From: Pseudoneobacillus sp052180215
GTDB taxonomy: Bacteria; Bacillota; Bacilli; Bacillales; Cytobacillaceae
Assembly (NCBI RefSeq): GCF_052180215.1
Contig: NZ_CP197471.1
Coordinates: forward strand, 3,992,001-4,056,000
Reading direction: 5' to 3'
DNA length: 64,000 bases
This document shows, one piece after another, positions 40,388 to 51,100 of this stretch. Positions within the stretch are counted from its first letter, which is position 1; the number at the start of each line of letters is the position of its first letter. A program made the position numbers and the translations under genes. A model generated the notes under the pieces. It saw nothing but the letters and a program-made list of their open reading frames with translations, made no database searches and was not told the DNA's origin.

Positions 40388-40624
40388 TATACCCCTCCTG
40401 TTTTTATTATATCAGTATAATAACTACACCATTACTCCATCATTACCTGTAAGTAATTTACTTTAATATAGCACAATTCATCTACTTTTTTATACAGTAC
40501 ATCATATTTCAATTGAACTAATCATATAATAATTTGAATAATTTGGCACATGTCTTATTGCTTACAGGTCTATAGAATAAAAGAGTAGTAGATTTTTAAA
40601 AATCCTAAAGGGGTGGTAGAAGAA

Positions 40625-43600
40625 ATGATAGCTAGAAATAAGAAGTTTAAGCGATGGACAAGCACGTTCATGGCAGCTCTTCTATTGATCAGCACCTTCT
40701 TGCCAAGCAGTTTCATTGGCAATGCTCATGCAGAACAAGCTGATCATGTCGTTATTTCTCAAGTATATGGTGGTGGAGGTAACTCAGGAGCTCCGTACAA
40801 TAAGGACTTTATTGAGTTATATAATCCTACTGAACAGGATATTGCACTAGATGGCTGGTCCGTTCAGTATGCTTCCTCTGGTGGAAGTACATGGTCGGTA
40901 ACACCTTTAGCCGGCACCATTAAAGCTCACGGATACTACCTCATTTCAGAAGGCGGCGGTGCAACAGGTGTGGATCTACCTACTCCAGATGCTTCTGGGG
41001 CAATCTCCATGTCTGCTTCTTCTGGAAAAATAGCATTATTCAACGACAAAACGACTGCTGCATCTGGTGCAAAGCCGGATGGTACTGTAGATTTCGTAGG
41101 CTTTGGTAGTGCAAATGCCTATGAAGGCTCTGGTGGAACTAGTGCGCCTTCCAATACAAAAAGCGTTCAACGCCGACCATATGCCAACGTTGACCCGGCA
41201 CCTGGCAAAGGGAATGCTTGGGATACGGATGATAATAAAGCAGATTTTGTAGCTGCAGCTCCGGTTCCAAGAAACACAGAAAGCCCAACGGAAGCCCCTA
41301 TGGTTCCGGTAACAAGTCTACAACCTAAAGGAATGAATATTCAATTTACACAAGAAGGAACTTCCGTTAAGGTAACAGGTCAAACCGAAGCTTCCGAAGC
41401 AAATTCTATTATTTCTATTTATGAGACATCCTCTAAAGGTACTGCCCTTGCTAGTGGTACTGCTGGAGCTGATGGATCCTTTGACATTTCTTTTACAACT
41501 GATAAAACATTTACAAGTGTTTATGTTGCTGCAAAACAGGATGGTTTAGATGAAAGTGCTGCCATTCAAGTAAACCTAGCCGTTCCAAGTGCAGAAGTTA
41601 CTCAAACCAAATTAAGCTATGTAGTAGCGGATGGTGTTGGTACATTAATTGGAAGTGCAGGGGCTGCTTACGCAAATGCCATCATTCATGTTTACGGTGA
41701 TGAAACAACTGCAACTAATTTAACAAACGAAGAAATAAAAGCCGGTACATCAGGAGATTTCTCTGCAACCATCTCTAATGCACCAGACACCGTTTATGTT
41801 ACACAAACTTCAAGCTCTCCTAAAGGGATGATGTTGGAAAGTGCTTCCGTATCCGTGACAAAAGCGGATACCTCTCAGGTTACAAAAATTAGCGAGGTTC
41901 GCTCCTATGATTCAAACGGTCAACCTTTAAATCTAAACAAATATTTTACCATCGAAGGTGTCGCAACCGTTGATAATCAAATTTTAGGAACTCAAAAGCA
42001 ATACTTTTTCCTTCAAGACGATACAGCTGGAATTGACATTTTCAGCTACGATTATGAAACACCTTTTAAAGTGACGAAAGGCGATAAATTAAGAATTACT
42101 GGTAAGGTTCTCATTTACAATGGCTTAATGGAATTTGAACCTACTTCTATTGAAAAGATTGGTGAAGGTAGTGCATTGCCTGCATCCAAAAATTTAACAA
42201 TTGTTGAATCAACTACCTTCGCAACAGCTGAACCACTTGAAGGCAGTCTTGTTACTGTAACAGGTAAAGTTTCAGCAACAACCGCTACTGGTGCAAACTA
42301 CAATGTTACATTCGTTGATGAAAATAATAAAGCCACAACATTAAGGGTAATGGGAGCAACAGGCATTAACCCTGATACAGACTTAGTTATTGGAAAAAGC
42401 TACACCGTTACCGGAATTCTAGGTCAATATACAACGAATAAAACTCAACTGACATCTGGATATCAAATTTATCCGCGAGATGTAAAAGATATCGCTCCAA
42501 TCCTTGGTATTACGCATACAGCTTTAACGGAAGTATATAAGGATGCTAACGTTGAATTTGAGGCGATGGCAGATGGTGCAGAATCTGTAACGGTATACTA
42601 CAGAGCAACTGGTACCACTGACTATACGGCTATACCAATGGTAAAAGGCAGCCAAGGACGTTACACGGCGACACTAGAGGCAGCTAATGTACCACAAAAC
42701 GGCTTCGAGTACTATATCGAAGCAAAAGCTGGCACTCAAACTCAAACAGCAGGAACAAGCACGGTTCCTTACGCCGTTACTTTAATTAATGACTCTTTTG
42801 GACCTGAAATTTCAGGTGAAACACCGCAAAACGGAACAAAAGTAGAAAGCCCAACACCTGAGATTTCAGCTCTTATTGAAGATCCAAGTGGTGTGAACGA
42901 AACGTCGGTTCAAATGTGGCTGGATGGCCAAGAGCTAACAGCACCAGCTGCATCCATCAGCAAAACACAGGTCAAATATATTCCAACAAGTGACCTTGTA
43001 CTTGGAACTCATACGGTGAAGGTTTCCGCAAAAGACGTAAATGGTAACACGACTGAAAAGGAATGGACATTTGAAGTGGTTCCTCGTTTTGACGGTGGAA
43101 ACCATTACCGTGGTACAACACATAACCATACGAATATTTCACATGATGGAGCTGGTACACCAGAAGATGCCTTAAAAGCTGGGAAAGCCCATCATTATGA
43201 TTGGTTTGCGTTCTCTGATCACTCACATGATATCGACCCAGAAAAATTGGGAACAGATACAGTCGTTCGTGATGGTATGCAGGAACGTACAGGCGGATCG
43301 GATTGGCAATTAACCAAAGATCTAGCAAAACAATATACCAATGAAGATTATGTGGTCTTCCCTGCTTTTGAAATGACTTCGACAACATGGGGTCACTCTA
43401 ATATCTTTGGTACAGATAATTTTATCGACCGAAATATTAATGGAAAGCAATACCAAGATTTAAATCAGTATTATGCGTGGGTTATGACATACGATGATAT
43501 CGTTGGTCAATTTAACCACCCTGATATGTCTAATAATGCATTTAACAACTTTAAGCCATACAACAAAGAAGTAGATCAATTATTTACGATGTTAGAAGTA

Positions 43601-46462
43601 GGTAACGGTTCTGGTCATTATGGCTATGCAAATGCTCAAAGTAAGTATTTTGCTGCATTAGACTTAGGCTGGCATGTGGCTCCAACTTATGGTGAAGACA
43701 ACCATGAAGGAACATGGGGTCAAGTCAATGCTCGTACCGTTATTGTAGCGGATGATTTAACACAAGAATCCCTTCTTCACTCAATGCGTAATATGCGTGT
43801 CTATATGGAAGAGGATCCAAACTTTACATTAGATGTGAAAGCAAATGGTTACTATATGGGTTCAACGGTTGACAGCAAAACGTTAAACTTTGACATCTCT
43901 GGTAGTGACTTTGTAGCAGAAACACATAATGACAGTGATTATAGCTATCTGCCAACTACCTACAAGTCTGATGACAGAATTGCAAAGGTTGAATTAATCA
44001 GCAATGGTGGAAAAGTGGTTCAGTCTACGGAACCAATGGAAAAAGAATTTACATGGTCTCCTTCTGTTACGGTCACTGGCGGTCAGCAATGGTTTGTCGT
44101 GAAAGTAACTCAAATGGATGGCGAGCAGATCTACTCCTCCCCTATTTGGTCAAAAGAGGAATCCGTTGATGTAAAAGTAAGTGGCATTGAAGTAGATGGT
44201 GGTGTGATCGTTGGCGGTAACCCTGCTACATTAAAGGCAACGATTGCGAACAATGGTACTCAAGTCATTAAAAACCTGAAAGTTGACTTCTATTATGATG
44301 AAATCAACCAAGATCACTTTATTGGTACAAACAGCATTTCATCGATTTTAACAAAGAGCTCGGCAACCGCTACGGCTACATGGGAGAGCCCACTAAATGG
44401 CGACCATACGATTATGGCCGTTGTCACCTCTTTAGACGGTCTTGATATCGGTGATGTGAAATTTACTTTACCAGTTAAAATTAAAGAGCCGCTCGGAATT
44501 AAAGTCTTAATCGACGCTTACCATGGAAACGAAAATACAAGTGGGGACAGTGGTTCGTATAAAGATAACTTAAAAGCATTCACTCTTCTTTTACAAAAAG
44601 AAGGCTACACTGTATCAGAAAATAAATCAGCATTTACAGATGAAGTATTAAGCAATGTGAAAATCGTTATGATCACAGATGGAACAAAACCACTGACAGA
44701 TTCAGAACGAGCAGCCGTTGCTAAATTTGTAAAAAATGGCGGTTCGTTATTAATGGCTGGAAAGAGCAATTACAATAATGATCCGACCATTAACAACCCG
44801 CTTCTTGCAGATATTGGATCAGCTATCCGAATGGGTAATGATGGAGTATTTGATGATAGTAAGACAGGTAATTTCTGGTCAGATCCGAAAGTTAGCCCAT
44901 ATGCAGTAAGATTGCATCCTGGATTAGTTTCAAACTATATCACGGATCGCGTATCGTTTATTGATTACTACAGTGGAACCAGTTTATCTGGAGCGAACGA
45001 TCAACCTCTAACAGGTTCAGAAGATAACGTGGTAATCCTGGCAAAAGGTAACGAAACGACTTACCAAGGAAGCGTTAAAGGCGGCTACACTTACGATACA
45101 GTTTCAGATGAAACCGGTGGTTCAGCGATTCCGATGATCGCATCTGAAAAAATTGGTGACAACGGACGTATCATTGTATCCGGTATGAACATCTTTAACG
45201 ATAAACAAATGGATGAGTCATACGAGCCAAAAGGAAATGATGAATTCTCCTTAAATGCGTTAAACTGGTTAGCGCATCGTGAAACCAAGGTGACGGATAT
45301 CGCCGATGCACGTAAACTTCCAGAAGGTACAGATGTAGTAGTAGAAGGTACCATCACAACTGGAGCTGGCGTCTTCTTCGATGCCTTCAATCTGCAGGAT
45401 GAAACCGGCGGTATTATGGCATTCCAAGAAGTGACAGATCCGTCCCTAAAACCTGGTGATAAAGTGCGCGTGTATGGCCATATTAAGAAATTTGATAACA
45501 ATATAGAGTTAGAGTTTACAAGCTACGCAAAAGATGTCATTAAAATCGGTTCAGGTGAACCGCTACAACCTAAGCTAGTTCCGACTGGTGAAGCTACTTC
45601 TACAGCCAACCAAGGTCTTCTAGTGAAGGTAAAAGGAACCGTGGTGTCGAAGTTTGATGAAAACTCCTATATCATCAATGATGGATCTGGTGATGTGTTA
45701 GTATTTACGGACGGATACATCGTTAACCAAAGTGGCCCACTACCAGCATTAGAACCTGGAGATATTTTAGAAGCGGTTGGTATTTCCGGTGCCTTTGCAC
45801 AGGGTGAACGAATCCGTGTTAGAGACACAAAGGAACTGATTGGAATAAAAGATACGACTGCTCCAGTAACAACAGCAGTTGCGAATCCAACTGACTCGAC
45901 AGGTAAAAACGGTTGGTATACTTCCGATGTAACAATCACTTTCACAGCATCAGATGATATGACTGGAGTAAAATCAACACAATACCGAATGGGCGGTCAA
46001 GATTGGGTAACGTATAAAGAACCAATTCAATTGACTGAAGATGGCGTCTATACGATTGAATATCAAAGTATCGATCAAAAAGGTAATATCGAAGAAATCA
46101 AGTCTATCGAAGTGAAAATCGATAAGACAGCACCAACATTAAAGGTTTCGGTTGATAAGCCAATCCTTCCTGTACCAAACCATAAGATGGTGGATATTAA
46201 GGCAATACTAGATTTCAGCGATGTCACTTCTGAAATAGAATCTGTCGTATTAGAATCTATTACAATCAATGAAGTCAATGGTTTACCTAGCGATATCGAA
46301 GGTGCAGCTTATGGAACACAGGATACAGAATTTAGTCTTCGTGCTGAAAGAAATGGATATGGTGATGGACGTATCTATACAATTACCTATACGGTAACAG
46401 ATAAAGCAGGAAACAAGACAAAAGCTACAGCAACTGTAACCGTTCCAAAAGGGAATAAATAA
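40625..46462 (+). CDS. Giant secreted protein: lamin-tail, OB-fold, PHP phosphoesterase and Ig-like domains
   Basis: 1945 residues. Start ATG 40625 follows AAAGGGGTGG; signal peptide to about 40 (GNAHA). Domains by rough residue position: lamin-tail domain 42-200 (VVISQVYGGGGNSGAPYNKD, FIELYNPTEQDIALDGWSV); Ig-like modules 230-420; OB-fold-like domain 420-620 (YFFLQDDTAGIDIFSYD). Then Ig-like modules 630-820 and a PHP-type metal phosphoesterase at about 828-1090 (GTTHNHTNISHDG, FAFSDHSHDID, VGQFNHPDM, PTYGEDNHEGTWG). CARDB-like 1183-1285, a DUF4350/glutamine-amidotransferase-like fold 1289-1460, two more OB-like domains 1556-1742 (FFDAFNLQDETGGIMAF), and a C-terminal OmpL47/Ig-like end. It resembles extracellular nuclease-type proteins of Bacillus. 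No SLH or sortase anchor is seen. Confidence 0.88.
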   Translation: MIARNKKFKRWTSTFMAALLLISTFLPSSFIGNAHAEQADHVVISQVYGGGGNSGAPYNKDFIELYNPTEQDIALDGWSVQYASSGGSTWSVTPLAGTIKAHGYYLISEGGGATGVDLPTPDASGAISMSASSGKIALFNDKTTAASGAKPDGTVDFVGFGSANAYEGSGGTSAPSNTKSVQRRPYANVDPAPGKGNAWDTDDNKADFVAAAPVPRNTESPTEAPMVPVTSLQPKGMNIQFTQEGTSVKVTGQTEASEANSIISIYETSSKGTALASGTAGADGSFDISFTTDKTFTSVYVAAKQDGLDESAAIQVNLAVPSAEVTQTKLSYVVADGVGTLIGSAGAAYANAIIHVYGDETTATNLTNEEIKAGTSGDFSATISNAPDTVYVTQTSSSPKGMMLESASVSVTKADTSQVTKISEVRSYDSNGQPLNLNKYFTIEGVATVDNQILGTQKQYFFLQDDTAGIDIFSYDYETPFKVTKGDKLRITGKVLIYNGLMEFEPTSIEKIGEGSALPASKNLTIVESTTFATAEPLEGSLVTVTGKVSATTATGANYNVTFVDENNKATTLRVMGATGINPDTDLVIGKSYTVTGILGQYTTNKTQLTSGYQIYPRDVKDIAPILGITHTALTEVYKDANVEFEAMADGAESVTVYYRATGTTDYTAIPMVKGSQGRYTATLEAANVPQNGFEYYIEAKAGTQTQTAGTSTVPYAVTLINDSFGPEISGETPQNGTKVESPTPEISALIEDPSGVNETSVQMWLDGQELTAPAASISKTQVKYIPTSDLVLGTHTVKVSAKDVNGNTTEKEWTFEVVPRFDGGNHYRGTTHNHTNISHDGAGTPEDALKAGKAHHYDWFAFSDHSHDIDPEKLGTDTVVRDGMQERTGGSDWQLTKDLAKQYTNEDYVVFPAFEMTSTTWGHSNIFGTDNFIDRNINGKQYQDLNQYYAWVMTYDDIVGQFNHPDMSNNAFNNFKPYNKEVDQLFTMLEVGNGSGHYGYANAQSKYFAALDLGWHVAPTYGEDNHEGTWGQVNARTVIVADDLTQESLLHSMRNMRVYMEEDPNFTLDVKANGYYMGSTVDSKTLNFDISGSDFVAETHNDSDYSYLPTTYKSDDRIAKVELISNGGKVVQSTEPMEKEFTWSPSVTVTGGQQWFVVKVTQMDGEQIYSSPIWSKEESVDVKVSGIEVDGGVIVGGNPATLKATIANNGTQVIKNLKVDFYYDEINQDHFIGTNSISSILTKSSATATATWESPLNGDHTIMAVVTSLDGLDIGDVKFTLPVKIKEPLGIKVLIDAYHGNENTSGDSGSYKDNLKAFTLLLQKEGYTVSENKSAFTDEVLSNVKIVMITDGTKPLTDSERAAVAKFVKNGGSLLMAGKSNYNNDPTINNPLLADIGSAIRMGNDGVFDDSKTGNFWSDPKVSPYAVRLHPGLVSNYITDRVSFIDYYSGTSLSGANDQPLTGSEDNVVILAKGNETTYQGSVKGGYTYDTVSDETGGSAIPMIASEKIGDNGRIIVSGMNIFNDKQMDESYEPKGNDEFSLNALNWLAHRETKVTDIADARKLPEGTDVVVEGTITTGAGVFFDAFNLQDETGGIMAFQEVTDPSLKPGDKVRVYGHIKKFDNNIELEFTSYAKDVIKIGSGEPLQPKLVPTGEATSTANQGLLVKVKGTVVSKFDENSYIINDGSGDVLVFTDGYIVNQSGPLPALEPGDILEAVGISGAFAQGERIRVRDTKELIGIKDTTAPVTTAVANPTDSTGKNGWYTSDVTITFTASDDMTGVKSTQYRMGGQDWVTYKEPIQLTEDGVYTIEYQSIDQKGNIEEIKSIEVKIDKTAPTLKVSVDKPILPVPNHKMVDIKAILDFSDVTSEIESVVLESITINEVNGLPSDIEGAAYGTQDTEFSLRAERNGYGDGRIYTITYTVTDKAGNKTKATATVTVPKGNK

Positions 46463-46463
46463 T

Positions 46464-46516
46464 AAAAAGGACTGCTTCAAAGGGATGAAAATATTCCTTC
46501 GGGGCAGTCCTTTTTC
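46464..46516 (+). terminator. Terminator of the giant secreted-protein gene
   Basis: AAAAAGGACTGC (46464-46475) with GCAGTCCTTTTT (46504-46515); bidirectional, long loop. Confidence 0.85.
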
Positions 46517-46539
46517 ATAGATATGGAATTGTTAAGTAT

Positions 46540-47763
46540 TTATTCCTGTGATGTTCCTACTGCTTCTAAATTGCCATTATGTTGTTTTTGATAAGATAGA
46601 ATAATAGAACAAAAGCTCTTAGCTGTAACCGCCATTGCGCGCTCATCAAAATCAAATTTTTCATGATGATGCGGGAATACATCTTTTGGATTTTCCATTT
46701 GAGCACCTGTGAAGAAGAAGGAGCCAGGTACCTTTTGCGTATAGTAGGTAAAATCTTCACCAGGCATTACTGGAGGTGTCTCCAATACCGAATGAACACC
46801 AGGTACATCCTGAAGGGCATTTTTGACAAGCTCTGTTTCTTCAGGATGATTGTAGACGGCATCATATCCTCTTTCATAGTCAACCTCTGCACTAGCGTCA
46901 TTTGCCTCCGCAACCGAAGTAGCAATTTTGATAAGAGAACGTTCGGCCATATTTCTTACCTCTGGATCGTATGATCGAACAGTTCCGATCAGTTCAGCCG
47001 ATTCAGGAATGACGTTAAAGGCTTTGCCTGAATGAAACGCTCCAATCGAAACAACCAGTTCCTTTAATGGGTCCACTCTTCGGCTGGCAATGGTTTGCAG
47101 ATTCAACGCGACTTGAGAACCAATAATAATAGGGTCAATCGTTTCTTGAGGAACGGCCCCATGTCCGCCTTTTCCTACAATTTTAATCGTGAACTTGTCA
47201 GCAGCTGCCTGAATATATCCGCTACGGTAATAAACATTTCCTAATGGCATGGTACTTTGAAGATGGCAGCCAAAAACGGCATCCACTCCGTCTAAGCATC
47301 CATCTTCAATCATTGGTCTAGCTCCACCAGGCGCTAATTCCTCCGCAAATTGATGGATGAATACGACTGTTCCCGGTAATCGGTTACGGTGCTTTGATAG
47401 AACTTTTGCCGTTGCCAGTAAAGCCGTTGTATGCCCATCATGTCCACAGGCATGCATGATACCTGGTACGGTAGACTTGTAATCTACCTCTTTTTCGTCC
47501 TGGATTGGCAAGGCATCAAAATCTGCTCTTAAAGCCACGGTCTTTCCAGGTAATCCACCTATCAGTGTTCCGACAACCCCTCGTCCTCCCACATTTCGTC
47601 TCACTTCTACGCCTAAATTCTCAAGATAATCCGCAATAAACTCAGGCGTTCTCACCTCTTGAAAGGCAAGTTCTGGATGGCGATGAAGGTCCCTTCTAAT
47701 GTCAATCATCTCTTCTTCTAGTTCATCAATTGATCTAAAAAGTTCATTTAAAAAGTCCTTCAT
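46540..47763 (-). CDS. M20-family amidohydrolase (N-acyl-L-amino acid/hippurate hydrolase-like)
   Basis: Cytoplasmic metallohydrolase, 407 residues, usual for the M20D family. Metal-binding motifs: MHACGHDGHTTALLATA, the catalytic Glu pair in FIHQFAEELAPGGARPMIED, His in VFGCHLQ and the C-terminal His in FPHHHEKFDFDERAM. The lid (dimerisation) domain lies at about 185-300 (KFTIKIVGKGGHGAVPQETI). It removes acyl groups from N-acyl amino acids or related amides (family). GGAG lies before the ATG. Single-gene transcript between terminators. Confidence 0.93.
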   Translation of the reverse strand: MKDFLNELFRSIDELEEEMIDIRRDLHRHPELAFQEVRTPEFIADYLENLGVEVRRNVGGRGVVGTLIGGLPGKTVALRADFDALPIQDEKEVDYKSTVPGIMHACGHDGHTTALLATAKVLSKHRNRLPGTVVFIHQFAEELAPGGARPMIEDGCLDGVDAVFGCHLQSTMPLGNVYYRSGYIQAAADKFTIKIVGKGGHGAVPQETIDPIIIGSQVALNLQTIASRRVDPLKELVVSIGAFHSGKAFNVIPESAELIGTVRSYDPEVRNMAERSLIKIATSVAEANDASAEVDYERGYDAVYNHPEETELVKNALQDVPGVHSVLETPPVMPGEDFTYYTQKVPGSFFFTGAQMENPKDVFPHHHEKFDFDERAMAVTAKSFCSIILSYQKQHNGNLEAVGTSQE

Positions 47764-47926
47764 ACTTCCACTCCTCTATTTGATTAATTTTTTACAGCTT
47801 GGATTATTTTTAGGACTGGCTATAACCAAACTATTATTTAATATTATGACTTTTCAGAAGATAGTCAACCAAAATGTTTCGGGAGTAGAAATATTTTTTT
47901 CAGGAGAGGGCTTCTTAAAACGCTAG

Positions 47927-48022
47927 ATGTTGATAAATTTTATAAGCGGTTGATAAATAGTTCGTTTCGGTTGATAAATGCCCCAATTCGGTTGATAAAC
48001 ACTTAAACCCGGTTGATATCCA
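47927..48022 (+). repeat. 21-bp-period array, CGGTTGATAAA core (family C, copy 1)
   Basis: TTGATA occurs at 47930, 47950, 47971, 47992 and 48013 (20, then 21, 21, 21). Middle units are CGGTTGATAAAT plus nine variable bases. The first unit is GATGTTGATAAATTTTATAA and the last CGGTTGATATCC. The copy at 53608 has the same first and last units and one middle unit. The array sits just downstream of the LRR-protein gene (in its sense, minus strand). Confidence 0.85.
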
Positions 48023-48042
48023 CAAGTTTAAACAGGTGATTT

Positions 48043-48082
48043 AAAAAAAGGACTACAGATCAGTTGACCTGTAATCCTTTTA
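48043..48082 (-). terminator. Terminator of the LRR-protein gene
   Basis: Minus strand AAAAGGATTACAGGTCAACT then GATCTGTAGTCCTTTTTTT, a stem of about 13 bases with mismatches and T7. Confidence 0.85.
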
Positions 48083-48103
48083 AAATTTAATTTTAACGTA
48101 TGG

Positions 48104-51100
48104 TTAGTTGTACAAGACTTCTAATTGTTCTTTAAGGTCACCATCCACATAAAGTTTACCTTCTTTAATCTCAAAAGGAATATAGACTGGTTTACCAATT
48201 TGGTCTTTCCAGATATAAGTTATGTGGAAGGTTCCCTCAGGTAATCTGTAACTAAAGTTTCCTTGCGCATCTGTACGAGCAATATATCCTCTATTATTAA
48301 TTTCAATAAAGACATCAGCGTTTGAAATGGGTTGCCCATTTGCATCTACTAATTTCCCATTAAAGGTAACCGGCAATAGCTGAATATCCCATTTTTCTTT
48401 CCTTTCTCCATTCACATAGAGTTTTCCATCCACAATTTGAAAGGGAATATTTATCGATGCACCCTCTTTTCCCATCCAAATATATGTCAAATTATACTCG
48501 CCATCAGCTAATCGATACTTAAAATTACCTTGGTTATCCAAATTGCTTTGCTGCTCCATATTTTCATATTGAACATATACAACCCCATTAGAAACTATTA
48601 CTCCATTTTCGTCTACTACAGTTCCTTGAAGTGCGATGGGCAATAAGTTTATAACTAATTGCTCCATTGGCTCTCCATTGACATACAATTTTCCTTCTTT
48701 GATTTCAAATGGAGTATCAAAGAATTCCCCTTCATTTCCTATAAATACATGTTTTATTTTATAGAATCCATCTACTAATCTATAGACAAAGTGACCATGT
48801 GAATCTGTGTTAATGACCTTCCACCCATCACTACCCTCAATTTGAACACTAGCATTTGCGACGGGCAACCCATTTTCGTCTAATAAGCTACCATTTAACG
48901 TTATTGGAAGTAGATTAATATCAAGGCTCTCTTTTTGCTCTTCATTTACATATAGTTTTCCCTCTCTAATTTCAAATGGGATATTAAGTTGTATGCCCTC
49001 ATTTTCCTTCCAGAGATAGGATACTCGATACATTCCATCATTTAACCGATAAATGAAGTTACCTTGACTATCCGTTCTGACCCCGTAACCCCGACCATTC
49101 ATTTCTATAAAAATCTCAGCATTTGATATAAGTACTTCATTTTCATCCTTTAGACTGCCTTTTAAGGTGACAGGTGGTAATTGAATGTCCAACTTTTCTT
49201 TAAGTTCACCTTTTATATAAAGCTTGCCATCTTTAATTTCGAATGGTATGTCTAGAGGGGCTGTTTCATGATCCATCGAAGCCTGGGAAATTCGATAGGT
49301 TCCATCAACCAATCTGGAGGTAAAATGACCTTGTGCATCTGTGTTAGGATTATACCACTGGTTATTTCCCTCAACTTGTATATATGCATTCGACAAAGGT
49401 GATCCATTTTCATCAACCAAACTACCGGTTAAGGTTTGAGGTTGTAACTTTATTTCTAGGTTATCCCTTGGCTCTCCATTGATTAATAGTTTCCCATCTT
49501 TAATTTCAAATGGGATATCTAATGGTGTTCCCTCTTCCCCATTCCTTAAATAAGTCACTCTGTACATTCCATCATTTAGCCTAAAGCTAAACTTACCTTG
49601 ACTATCCGTTCTAACGCCGTAACCCTGACCATTCATATCTATAAAAAGGTCAACATTTGATATTTGTGTCCCATTTTCATCTTTTAGATTACCTTTTAAA
49701 GTGACAGGTGGTAATTGAATATCTAACTCTTCTTTTAATTCCCCATTCATATAAAGCTTGCCATCTTTAATTTCAAATGGGATATCTAGAGGAACTGTTT
49801 CATTATTCACCGAAACACGGGAAATTCGATACGTTCCATCAACCAATCTGTAGGTGAAATGACCTTTCGAATCTGTGTTCGAATTGTACCATAGCTTATT
49901 ATCCAAAACCTGCACATTTGCATTCATCACAGATGTTCCATTTTCATCAACTATACTACCGATTAACGTTATAGGTTGTAAGGCCACCTCTAGGTTTTCC
50001 CTTTGTTCTCCATTGATCATTAGTTTTCCATCTTTGATTTCAAACGGAATATGAAGCTGTATGCCTTCATTATCTTTCCAGAGATAGGATACTCGATACA
50101 TTCCATCCATTAATCGAAAACTAAAGTTACCCTGACTATCCGTTCTTACTCCGTATCCTCTGTTATTTACATCAATGGAAATATCAGCATTTGATATCAA
50201 GGATCCATTTTCATCTTTTAAAGTACCCTTTAACGTAATAGGCGGAAGTTTTATTTCAAGGGTTTCTTTAAGGGCTCCATTGATATAAACCTTGCCTTCC
50301 TTAATTTCAAAAGAAATATCTAATGGGGCTCCTTCATTGCCCATTGTAACTTGGGTTAGTCTATAAACTCCATCTATCAAGCGGAATTTAAAATTACCTA
50401 GGTCATCTGTATTGGTATAATATCTTTCATTTTTACTCTCTAATTGCACATTTGCATTAGCTACAGGTATACCATTCTCGTCTAATACACTGCCTCTTAA
50501 GGTGACTGGCGGTAGTTTTATTTCAAGGAGGTCTTTTAACTGCCCATCAACATAAAGTTTTCCTTCTTTTATTTCAAATGAAATCTGTAACGGGATACCT
50601 TCTTGACCCGTCCAAATATGAGAAATCGAATAAGCCCCATCCTGCAATCGAGAGCTAAAGTCTCCATATGAATCCGTATTAATCTCAAATCTATTCGTAT
50701 TACTCTCTATAGTCACACTGGCATTCGCTACTGGATTGCTGTTTTCATCCAGAACGTTACCTTTTAAAGAAATAGGTGGTATTTTCACTTCCAACGTTTC
50801 TTTTGGGCTTCCATTGACAAATAATTGACCTTCTTTGATTTCAAAATCCATGTTTAGAGAAATAATCTCCATATTTTCTAACACCCTTGTTGAATAGCTA
50901 GTTACATGATAAGAACCATCACCTAATTTTAAAGTAAATTCACCGTGAGGATTCCATGCGGTTTGATACGTATTTTTCTCATCATTGATCGTCAGATAGG
51001 AATACTTTTCAGGTTTACTTCCCGTTTCATCCAACACATAACCTTTAACCATCGTATCAGGTCTCAGATTATACTCGACCTTCACTCCTCTTTCCTCAAG

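Noticed and set aside
40613..40624. GTG start at 40613 for the giant exoprotein
   Set aside because: The GTG lies within the AAAGGGGTGG ribosome site; the ATG at 40625 has proper spacing and a normal signal peptide.
42972..43388. 138-codon minus-strand frame inside the giant exoprotein gene
   Set aside because: Antisense to a well-supported PHP domain; no ribosome site.
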